The position numbers and the translations under genes are program-made. From the NCBI GenBank assembly GCA_051005235.1, contig JBPCJO010000075.1, forward strand, positions 1 to 33,351: DNA of 33,351 nucleotides, given 5' to 3'. The notes beneath the pieces are model-generated. The model had not been told where the DNA came from. It was given only the letters and a program-made list of their open reading frames with translations, and did no database searches. The stretch comes from JALQXV01 sp051005235. GTDB lineage: Bacteria; Patescibacteriota; Saccharimonadia; Saccharimonadales; 2-12-FULL-41-12. The number at the start of each line of letters is the position of its first letter. The stretch's first letter is position 1. This document shows, one piece after another, positions 5,681 to 11,814 of this stretch.

Positions 5681-7582
5681 TTATTGGCCCATGATGGTAT
5701 TGACCTCGTGAGCCAAGTCGGCAATGGCGGCGAAGTTGCTGCCGTCGGTAAAGACCGAGAGAACATAGGTGCCACGCGGGTGGTAAACAATACCGACGTC
5801 ATAGCGGACACTGCCCGCCTGCCCAGTGCGGTTAGCCACGGTCGCGGTTGGCGCAACGCCTGCCGGAATACCATTGCGGTTATTTTGTTCGCTCATCAAG
5901 CTAACCAACGCGCTGCGCTGCGCAACGGTAGTAATGCTGCCGTTGAGCAGTTTAATTGCCCAATCAGCGCCGTCACGGGCGGTCGTGGCGCCGCCGCCGT
6001 TTGAAATACTGGTATTTCTAAAGCCTTGTGCCGCCAGTAAACTATTATTATCACCCCAGTTAATCAAATCGCCGAGCGCCCGGGTGCAAGCGTCATGGCC
6101 ACTTAAGACAACTTTATCGACGCAGCCGTCTATCGTAAAGCCAGTCGAGGTTGTATAGCCCGGGTTCAGCGCGCGAGCAGTAATTTTACCGTACGTTAGA
6201 TGAGGCAAATACAGTTTGTGTGTTCCGCTAAATGACTGGTCGCTGTTGGTTCCGGCCTCAATGCGCCCATTCTGGGTAAGCAATTGGACGCCAAAACGGC
6301 CTTTGTTAGCCTTTACCCAGTAATCAAGCAGGTTTTGAAATCCAGCGCTGTCCCGCGAGTAGGTCCGAACGTATGTCTGTTTCGTTGGTAAATTGGTAAC
6401 ATTTGCCTGTATCAAGCCAACTGTCCAGTCGGTGGCACTGGCTACCTGATTAACTAAGTCGTCGAACTGGAGAGTACGTCCAGGTGTTCCTGGCTTGCGA
6501 CCGGCCTCGACACCGTTGAGTAGCGTAATCGCGTCCGCGGTCCCCGGCTTATCAACTGCCGTGATAATCGGCTGCAGCGATGCAGCCACTTTAACTTTGT
6601 CAAAATACAGGTTAATCGTGTTTACTTCGGGTTTTTGGTCAATCACAACCCACGAAGCAATTACCTCTGGACCAATTCGAAGATTTTGATCTGCCGCCGA
6701 AATAGTCAGGCCAGAGTCAATCCGTTTTTGCATGTCAAACACGTTGCTTTGGGCAGTCTGGGTGGATATTTTAGCTGGAATAGCCTGCGGCTCGAGGTTT
6801 AAAGACGGCGCGCCCAGTTTACTCTCGGCAATCTGCCTTTGCAGCGCAATTTGCTCATAACGATAACCGTCTTCGGACGGTACAACCAGTAAATGATTAT
6901 TCTGCATTGATACACTGGCGTTCTTTGGCTCTTTGCTGGTTACCGTCACAATATCTTTGGTAAAGTTAGTCAGTTTTTCGACATTTATGTCTCGGCTAAC
7001 CTTAGCTGGCTCAAGCTTGGTAAACAAAATCGAAAATGGAATCAGTCGCTTTTCGAGCGGATAATCACTGAGTTCTTTGAAGGTATTTTCGGCGTTAGCC
7101 CGGACACCCATGGCGGTATACGAGGTATCGACCGTACTGTTTCGGGTTGTAACCGTAACCGCCCGTCCATTGATTGAAGTAATTTTTTGCTCAATTGCAG
7201 ACTGCGTTTGGAAGCCGGTGAAGCCATTCTCTTCCAGATGACTAAGGGGTAGCGTGCGTCCACTTGGGTACATTATTTGGACTAAAACTGACAGCGCGGC
7301 AATGCCGCCGACTACCGCCGCTGCCCGCAAATAACCAGAGAAAGGATAGGGCCGGTGCGCCCAGTGAAACTGGCTTTGGCTGTGACTGCCCATACCCGTA
7401 AATAAAACTAAGCAGGTAAAACTAAAACGGGCGTGGGCAGAATGTTGATAGAGCTGGCATAAACGCTCAAATAAATACTGCCCGTCGGTTTTTGTTTTTG
7501 AAACCGCTGGTTTTGAAATCGTTTTTTTAGGAGTTGATTTCAAACGTGGTGACTTGCTTTTAGTAGCTGATTTTTGTTTCAC
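5681..7582 (-). CDS. Membrane-anchored PG-binding protein with degenerate class A beta-lactamase-like domain
   Basis: A 633-residue protein starting with GTG. Residues 1-80 are basic and cytoplasmic, and a membrane span covers about 85-104. Residues about 115-400 resemble two copies of the peptidoglycan-binding type 4 domain found with VanW and YkuD proteins (for example SVSMQNNHLLVVPSEDGYRY). Residues about 405-633 match the class A beta-lactamase/penicillin-recognising fold. The three active-site boxes are all altered: SxxK reads G453-T-H-K456, with a Ser one place early at 452; SDN reads GDN (510-512); KTG reads RTG (585-587). It is thus likely a non-catalytic cell-wall binding protein, or an enzyme with a shifted nucleophile. 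It has a strong promoter (7629-7657) preceded by the 39-bp dispersed element. No clear Shine-Dalgarno sequence is visible. Confidence 0.8.
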   Translation of the reverse strand: MKQKSATKSKSPRLKSTPKKTISKPAVSKTKTDGQYLFERLCQLYQHSAHARFSFTCLVLFTGMGSHSQSQFHWAHRPYPFSGYLRAAAVVGGIAALSVLVQIMYPSGRTLPLSHLEENGFTGFQTQSAIEQKITSINGRAVTVTTRNSTVDTSYTAMGVRANAENTFKELSDYPLEKRLIPFSILFTKLEPAKVSRDINVEKLTNFTKDIVTVTSKEPKNASVSMQNNHLLVVPSEDGYRYEQIALQRQIAESKLGAPSLNLEPQAIPAKISTQTAQSNVFDMQKRIDSGLTISAADQNLRIGPEVIASWVVIDQKPEVNTINLYFDKVKVAASLQPIITAVDKPGTADAITLLNGVEAGRKPGTPGRTLQFDDLVNQVASATDWTVGLIQANVTNLPTKQTYVRTYSRDSAGFQNLLDYWVKANKGRFGVQLLTQNGRIEAGTNSDQSFSGTHKLYLPHLTYGKITARALNPGYTTSTGFTIDGCVDKVVLSGHDACTRALGDLINWGDNNSLLAAQGFRNTSISNGGGATTARDGADWAIKLLNGSITTVAQRSALVSLMSEQNNRNGIPAGVAPTATVANRTGQAGSVRYDVGIVYHPRGTYVLSVFTDGSNFAAIADLAHEVNTIMGQ

Positions 7583-7628
7583 GCGCTAGGAACACTTTTT
7601 TGCTTATTTTTGTAGAAATTCACTTAAA

Positions 7629-7657
7629 ATACTATCATAGTTATGCCTATTTGTCAA
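7629..7657 (-). promoter_or_regulatory. Promoter of the beta-lactamase-like gene
   Basis: Minus-strand TTGACA (7652-7657) and TAGTAT (7629-7634) with 17-bp spacing form a near-consensus promoter, leaving a leader of about 40 bases. The -35 lies 5 bases after copy 2 of the 39-bp element, exactly as at 828-857. Confidence 0.75.
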
Positions 7658-7662
7658 CGTAC

Positions 7663-7701
7663 GCGTAAAGGCTCAAGACCTTAGCAACACATAAAGTGTG
7701 G
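7663..7701 (-). repeat. 39-bp dispersed element, copy 2
   Basis: Read on the minus strand this matches 784-822 at 37 of 39 positions. It is placed 5 bases before the promoter of the gene starting at 7582. Its far end overlaps the arm of a hairpin (7694-7703 with 7718-7727, one G-T pair), which copy 1 lacks. Confidence 0.85.
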
Positions 7702-7742
7702 CTACTCTACGTTGGTAAGCTACACTTAATAAGCGATTATAC

Positions 7743-7819
7743 TAATCGTATATAATTCGTATATACTACTCACCCCCGTTAGCAGTATATACCCTGTATA
7801 TATGAATTATATACGATTA
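7743..7819. repeat. Long AT-rich hairpin (23-bp stem) with competing inner pairing
   Basis: Bases 7743-7765 pair with 7797-7819 over 23 bp, with one G-T mismatch. An alternative inner stem (7759-7767 with 7784-7792, GTATATACT/AGTATATAC) competes with it. The loop carries CCCCC (7772-7776), complementary to GGGGG at 7827-7831 just outside, so a pseudoknot is possible. It lies between the end of the 7878-10712 operon and the promoter of the next gene, both on the minus strand. It may be a terminator without a T-run, a structured RNA, or a protein-binding site. Confidence 0.75.
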
Positions 7820-7877
7820 ATATATTGGGGGTTAGGTATGTGTTACAACTGGTTGTAAGGTGCACTAAAGCGTGGGG

Positions 7878-8378
7878 CTAAAGGCCGAGTGTTTGGTCTT
7901 CGAGCGAGTTGGATGGGAAGTCTTTTTCGTCGTCTATCTGGCTTAAGTCTTGGCTAATAGCGTTGTTGATTTGCTCTATTTCGACTGACTGAGCCGGGAC
8001 GAGGCTTGGTGACTGGACGGTTGTTTGTGATTGCTGATTCTGATTAGTCGGGGTTTTGCTTCCTCCGCTACTAAGGATAACCAAGACAATACCGAGTACG
8101 ACTACAAGGCCAAGGCCCGCGCCGGCAACAATAAATAGCTTGTTTGGTACCGGCTTGGTGCCGCCACGCTGATTATTACTTGAGGCTAGCGGCGGTTGCA
8201 TACCGTAAGGAGTAGTCGGCACCGAAGATGCATTATAGACCTCAGGTTGCTGCACAGGAATCGGGGTTGGTGAGGTTGGTACCAGAGGTTGACCGGGCTG
8301 AGACTGGGCTGGCGGGACTGGCGGGACTGGCGGACCTTGTGGACCTTGCGGGCTTTGCGGTTGTTGCCAAGGGTCCAT
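7878..8378 (-). CDS. Proline-rich single-pass membrane protein
   Basis: A 166-residue protein of no family I know. Residues 1-75 are a low-complexity Pro/Gln-rich region starting MDPWQQPQSPQGPQGP, probably disordered and cytoplasmic. One membrane span lies at about 81-103 (FIVAGAGLGLVVVLGIVLVI). The outer part is Ser/Gln/Thr-rich with an acidic tail. Similar Pro-rich plus single-span plus short outer domain layouts are common in Gram-positive-type and CPR envelope proteins. Its ATG overlaps the previous gene's TAA by one base (TAATG), so the two are translationally coupled. It is last in the operon with the PH-domain protein, the foldase and the helical secreted protein. Confidence 0.7.
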   Translation of the reverse strand: MDPWQQPQSPQGPQGPPVPPVPPAQSQPGQPLVPTSPTPIPVQQPEVYNASSVPTTPYGMQPPLASSNNQRGGTKPVPNKLFIVAGAGLGLVVVLGIVLVILSSGGSKTPTNQNQQSQTTVQSPSLVPAQSVEIEQINNAISQDLSQIDDEKDFPSNSLEDQTLGL

Positions 8379-9046
8379 TATTGCTGGCCTTCCGTGGCTT
8401 TGGCGGCTGCTTCGCCGCCTTGCAGTTCGGTGCTAAAGCCAGTTATGGTTGGTTTGATGTCGTTAATGACGTAGTTACGAATGTCGGTCGATTGGTCACG
8501 TAACTGGGTGCGGTAAATACGGGCAGTATCGAGCAGTGATTTAAAGCCCTGCAGGTCTGCCTTACAATTTATAACTATGGTGTCGTCGAGCGTCTGTTGA
8601 TACTGCTGTTCGGTTTGGGCGAAAAAGGCTACTTTTTCGGCGAGGGTGACACGCTGTTTTTCAAGAGTGAAAGTGTCTTTTTGGGCCAGTTTAAGCTTAC
8701 CAATGGTAACCCATAGCTTCGCGTCCACCTGTTGGTTAGATTTGGCGCGCTCTAAAACAATTGGCGTGGTTTTTTGCTGGAGGGAACGGACTTTGGTTTG
8801 GGCACTAGAACAGCCCTCTATCAGGCGGGGTTTATCCATTTCGATAATCACCACGTTGCGTTCGGCTTTACGTTGGGCAATTCGCTGCTCAAGAGAGTTG
8901 CCAGCCGGTGCAACAGCGGGAGGTACTTGCGCGTCCGTATGGTTGGGTAGCGTAACAATAGTGATACATAGCGCCACTACCACAGTAAGTGCGGTAATAC
9001 CAAGGCTGTGAATGTTACTTTTTACCATTTTAAATGTATTGGCCAT
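8378..9046 (-). CDS. Secreted or anchored helical protein
   Basis: A 222-residue protein with an N-terminal signal anchor (residues about 15-36, LGITALTVVVALCITIVTL) followed by a possible cleavage region (HTDAQ). Residues about 50-200 are mainly charged helix and probably a coiled coil (LEQRIAQRKAERNVV, then LEKQRVTLAEKVAFFAQTEQ). Two cysteines outside (residues about 79 and 160) could form a disulfide. I do not recognise the family. It is third in the minus-strand operon and coupled to the Pro-rich protein by a TAATG overlap. A role as an extracellular spacer or chaperone is only a guess. Confidence 0.68.
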   Translation of the reverse strand: MANTFKMVKSNIHSLGITALTVVVALCITIVTLPNHTDAQVPPAVAPAGNSLEQRIAQRKAERNVVIIEMDKPRLIEGCSSAQTKVRSLQQKTTPIVLERAKSNQQVDAKLWVTIGKLKLAQKDTFTLEKQRVTLAEKVAFFAQTEQQYQQTLDDTIVINCKADLQGFKSLLDTARIYRTQLRDQSTDIRNYVINDIKPTITGFSTELQGGEAAAKATEGQQ

Positions 9047-9100
9047 TTGTTATATCTCTTATCTATAGATATTACCATAAGCGTAAGCGCCTGACCAACT

Positions 9101-10153
9101 CTAGAAGCGAAGATAAGCGCGGGTTTTTTTCTGATCTTTTAGTTCATTGGTGTACTGGTTGATGTCTTTGAAGTTAAAGACGATGTGGGCGGCTTTAATT
9201 TTACCATCCGGCTGGGTTTCGATATTCTTGATGATTTCTAGTGCGTAACCGATGTTGATAACCTCGGAGTATTGGCCGGGCTGCAGCTTGAACAGCGCTT
9301 CGATAGTATTAGGGTTTATGTCGCGGTCGGTTTTTTCTATCGGGAACCCAAAGGCACCACCGGCTGCCTTGGTCACCGGATCTTCGGAGACTTCAGCCGC
9401 GAGTGCCGTAAAGTCTTTGCCATTCTTGAGCTGTGCTAAAGCAGTGTCGGCCCGGGTTTGCGTATCGGTATCGAGGGCAGCCACTACCTTTTGGGCGAGT
9501 AACTGCGTTTTAAGACTACGCTTGAAGTCGTTCTCGGACCAGTTCCAAAAATCTTTGAGGACGCTTTGGAACTCTTTATCGTTCGAACCGAGCCGGTTTT
9601 GGTTACGGACAATAGTGATCTGGTCTTCAACTTCTTGGTCAGAGACAGTGATTCCCCTGGTTTTAGCCAACTCTTTTACATAGGCGTCATTAATCACCTT
9701 GCCGAGCGCCCGTTTTTGGAACTCCGATAGCTGCTGGCGGCCGGCATCACTGTTAAAATCGAGGTTTTGCTGGGTGCGATAGTAATGGGTGTAGTGGTTA
9801 ACCTCGAATAAATAGTTTTCGTAGGCTACAAAATCTGAGCCAATGCGGGCCGCCGGAAAAGGGATAACTTGGGTAACCCTATATAAGAACGTCGAACTCG
9901 ACTTGAACTTATAGAGTGCCAACGTACAGTAAGTAAAAAAGGCTACTATCGCCAGCAGAAAGAGCGTAATCGAGATAATAACCAGTTTGTGCTTAGACTG
10001 TTGCAGCGGATAGATGTACTTTCGCGCCCGAGACAACACTTGTTCACGGTGTTCGGCGACCGTATCGTTGGTAATGCGATTGTCGAGCGGAGGAGTATTC
10101 CTCCGCGACGGTCGGCGGGCTTTGGCTTTAATTTTGGAGGCTAATTTTTTCAT
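9101..10153 (-). CDS. Membrane-anchored SurA/parvulin-like foldase
   Basis: A 350-residue protein with a basic cytoplasmic head, a membrane span (about 57-80) and an outer region. Residues about 105-225 are a SurA-like N-terminal chaperone domain. Residues about 235-312 carry the core of a PpiC-type parvulin: LKNGKDFTALAAEVSEDP (about 242-259), GGAFGF (265-270) and a final strand (YALEIIKNIE). The usual first strand with its catalytic His (HIL) is not found ahead of this core. A matching segment, AAHIVFNF, comes after it at about 321-328. The isomerase may thus be permuted or inactive. Known homologues fold exported proteins. The gene sits 19 bases after the PH-domain gene and faces two exported repeat proteins. 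Confidence 0.82.
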   Translation of the reverse strand: MKKLASKIKAKARRPSRRNTPPLDNRITNDTVAEHREQVLSRARKYIYPLQQSKHKLVIISITLFLLAIVAFFTYCTLALYKFKSSSTFLYRVTQVIPFPAARIGSDFVAYENYLFEVNHYTHYYRTQQNLDFNSDAGRQQLSEFQKRALGKVINDAYVKELAKTRGITVSDQEVEDQITIVRNQNRLGSNDKEFQSVLKDFWNWSENDFKRSLKTQLLAQKVVAALDTDTQTRADTALAQLKNGKDFTALAAEVSEDPVTKAAGGAFGFPIEKTDRDINPNTIEALFKLQPGQYSEVINIGYALEIIKNIETQPDGKIKAAHIVFNFKDINQYTNELKDQKKTRAYLRF

Positions 10154-10172
10154 TATGTATAAATCTGTGCTC

Positions 10173-10712
10173 TTATGCTTCGGCTTCGTCTTGGACCATT
10201 GGCGGCGTCCCGGAGAGCACTCCCTTTTCGCGTAAAATAGTTAATAGTTTCTTCTGGATCTTAGCTGGATGGTGAACATCGTGAATTGTCAGGTCACCAA
10301 CGAAAGTTTGCATCATTATCGTACCATATCCGAGCAGAGTTTCTTGCAGGCCACCGACCTCGTAGTTCACCATTTGTATCTGTGGCAAACCAATATCAAC
10401 CACACTGCGCTTCCAGAGGCCTTTTTGGGTGATTTGGATAAGCCGTTGGTCGGTGACGATAAAAACGCTGTAATGCCAGCTAATCCAGGTCGGCATAAAG
10501 ACAATAATACTCAATATAAACCCGACTGCTAGACCGCCAAACAGATACACATACTCAGGCTTAATAAGTGAAGGGAGCGTACCGAGTAAAATCGCGACCA
10601 TGGCAATTACTAAACCTTTGCGCATCACCACCGGATGTTTACGAAAGACAAACAAGACATCTTCGTCGTCTAACTGGTCGTCAAAATATTTATGTGGATT
10701 TTGAGCTGTCAT
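10173..10712 (-). CDS. Bacterial PH-domain membrane protein (YdbT/DUF304 type)
   Basis: A 179-residue protein with two neighbouring membrane spans (about 34-52 and 55-75) followed by a cytoplasmic bacterial PH domain of the bPH_2 type (about 80-165), recognised by FIVTDQRLIQITQKGLWKRS and the following strands (PQIQMVNYEVGG, TIMMQTFVG). The function of this family is not settled; it occurs in membrane proteins of many bacteria. It is the first gene of a four-gene minus-strand operon. TATAAT at 10724-10729 lies 11 bases before the ATG, leaving little room for a leader. A 15-bp direct repeat lies just upstream. Confidence 0.8.
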   Translation of the reverse strand: MTAQNPHKYFDDQLDDEDVLFVFRKHPVVMRKGLVIAMVAILLGTLPSLIKPEYVYLFGGLAVGFILSIIVFMPTWISWHYSVFIVTDQRLIQITQKGLWKRSVVDIGLPQIQMVNYEVGGLQETLLGYGTIMMQTFVGDLTIHDVHHPAKIQKKLLTILREKGVLSGTPPMVQDEAEA

Positions 10713-10723
10713 AATTTCTATCC

Positions 10724-10729
10724 ATTATA
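10724..10729 (-). promoter_or_regulatory. -10 box of the PH-domain/foldase operon
   Basis: A consensus TATAAT on the minus strand, 11 bases before the ATG at 10712. No good -35 is seen at 16-18 bp. The 15-bp direct repeat begins one base upstream of this box, so an activator or repressor bound there could substitute for or control -35 contact. Confidence 0.5.
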
Positions 10730-10730
10730 C

Positions 10731-10745
10731 CTTAATGTCGTATGT
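10731..10745. repeat. 15-bp direct repeat, copy 1
   Basis: CTTAATGTCGTATGT, identical to 10821-10835 and exactly 90 bp from it. It abuts the -10 box of the minus-strand operon. Confidence 0.8.
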
Positions 10746-10820
10746 TTATGCTTAATTTAAGAAGTTATAATTAAATTAATTATGCTTAAATTGTACATCA
10801 TCATATTTTGTAAACTGCTA

Positions 10821-10835
10821 CTTAATGTCGTATGT
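10821..10835. repeat. 15-bp direct repeat, copy 2
   Basis: An exact second copy of CTTAATGTCGTATGT, 90 bp (about 8.6 helical turns) from the first and nearer the plus-strand repeat-protein gene. It could be a paired regulator site that controls both directions. Confidence 0.8.
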
Positions 10836-11080
10836 CATGATTACAACATTTATTGGCAGGTGTGTAAAAAATCTAACAGTATGCCTTGCGGACAAGCGAT
10901 TATGATGCTGACATCACTTTGGTTTATAAACAAATCATGTTTAGTGTGTTTTTTGTAAATTATCAGCAGACTTGAGGGCAGTAAGTCGATTTTTGGGGAG
11001 GAAGTTACTAGAGTAGTTCATCCGTAAAAATTGGGTTTCGACCCAGGAGTATTAATAATAATAGAAAGGGTTAATTCCTT

Positions 11081-11662
11081 ATGAAGAAATTACTACAAGC
11101 ATCAGCGACAGCAGTAGCTGGCGTAGCATTAAGCGTCGGCATGGTGTCGGCACACAGCTCAATCGGCACTACAGGGCCAGACTCTGACAACACAGTTAGA
11201 ACATCTGTTGTAGAGCACGTAGACGTCGATAACGACAACAACGTTAACGCATCTGCAAACAACAATCAGCACGCTGAATCAGGTGACGCCAAAAGCAACC
11301 ACAACACTGAAGCCGGCGGCGCTGAAAGCGGTGACGCAAGAAACGACAGCAACATGTCTGCTTCATTAGACATCAGCAACTCATCTTCAAACGCTGTATC
11401 TAGCGGCATCGGCGGCGCGGGCTCAATGGGTGGCGGTTCAATCGACAAGACCGGTCCAGACTCTAACAACCGTATCGAAAGCACCTACCGTAGCAACGTT
11501 GAAGTCAGCAACAACAACAACTTGAGTGTAACGAGCAACAACAACCAAACTGCTCGTAGCGGCGATGCAACAGTTAGTGGCAACACCGAAGGCGGCACAG
11601 CCCGTACTGGTGACGCTTCAAACTCAAGCAGCACCAGCTTCAGCCTTTCAGTAAAGAACTAG
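11081..11662 (+). CDS. Secreted repeat protein, two-repeat form
   Basis: A 193-residue protein with a signal peptide (residues 1-24, ending VSA before HSS) and no membrane anchor. The mature part is two repeats in exact 93-residue register: TGPDS at 31 and 124, SGDA at 67 and 160, NT at 75 and 168, SGDA/TGDA at 83 and 176. A Gly-rich hinge (about 108-120) separates them. Asn, Ser, Gly and Asp dominate and there is no Cys, as in beta-solenoid or adhesin-type fibres. The same repeat, four times, forms the body of the next gene's product. This one could be a soluble subunit or cap for the anchored one. No known family is recognised. AAAGGG 10 bases before the ATG is the ribosome-binding site. 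A hairpin terminator follows. Confidence 0.72.
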   Translation: MKKLLQASATAVAGVALSVGMVSAHSSIGTTGPDSDNTVRTSVVEHVDVDNDNNVNASANNNQHAESGDAKSNHNTEAGGAESGDARNDSNMSASLDISNSSSNAVSSGIGGAGSMGGGSIDKTGPDSNNRIESTYRSNVEVSNNNNLSVTSNNNQTARSGDATVSGNTEGGTARTGDASNSSSTSFSLSVKN

Positions 11663-11717
11663 TACCCCTAGTTACTACTGTTAAGCTAGTCCACTGTACA
11701 TAGTGGTACCGGGGTTA

Positions 11718-11743
11718 GGGGAGGCAGCAAAGGCTGCTTCCCC
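11718..11743 (+). terminator. Hairpin terminator between the two repeat-protein genes
   Basis: An 11-bp stem (11718-11728 with 11733-11743, one G-T pair, loop AAAG) is followed by only a weak T-rich stretch (TTTAATCC). It may stop most transcription after the small gene and let some through to the large gene. Confidence 0.6.
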
Positions 11744-11814
11744 GCTCCACTTTAATCCTTATTCTTACGTTCTTAAGCCAATCATTAAGCACCGGCCGGT
11801 AGAAAGCAAAACTC

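Larger units (their letters stand above)
10713..11080. promoter_or_regulatory. 368-bp divergent intergenic region
   Basis: This AT-rich gap separates the minus-strand envelope operon from the plus-strand repeat-protein genes. It holds the operon's -10 box (10724-10729), two copies of a 15-bp direct repeat (10731-10745 and 10821-10835), AT-rich near-palindromes around 10749-10790, and a leader for the gene at 11081 with a small UUCG-loop hairpin (TGGGT, TTCG, ACCCA at 11032-11045) and AAAGGG (11065-11070) as ribosome-binding site. I found no convincing -35/-10 pair for the plus-strand gene. Confidence 0.6.

Noticed and set aside
7743..7831. Replication origin
   Set aside because: It is AT-rich with inverted repeats, but there are no clustered DnaA boxes and no dnaA, dnaN or other origin-linked genes nearby.
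11081..11662. Curli (CsgA-type) subunit
   Set aside because: It is Asn/Gly/Ser-rich and secreted, but the repeat is about 93 residues, not about 22, and lacks the Ser-x5-Gln ... Asn-x5-Gln pattern.
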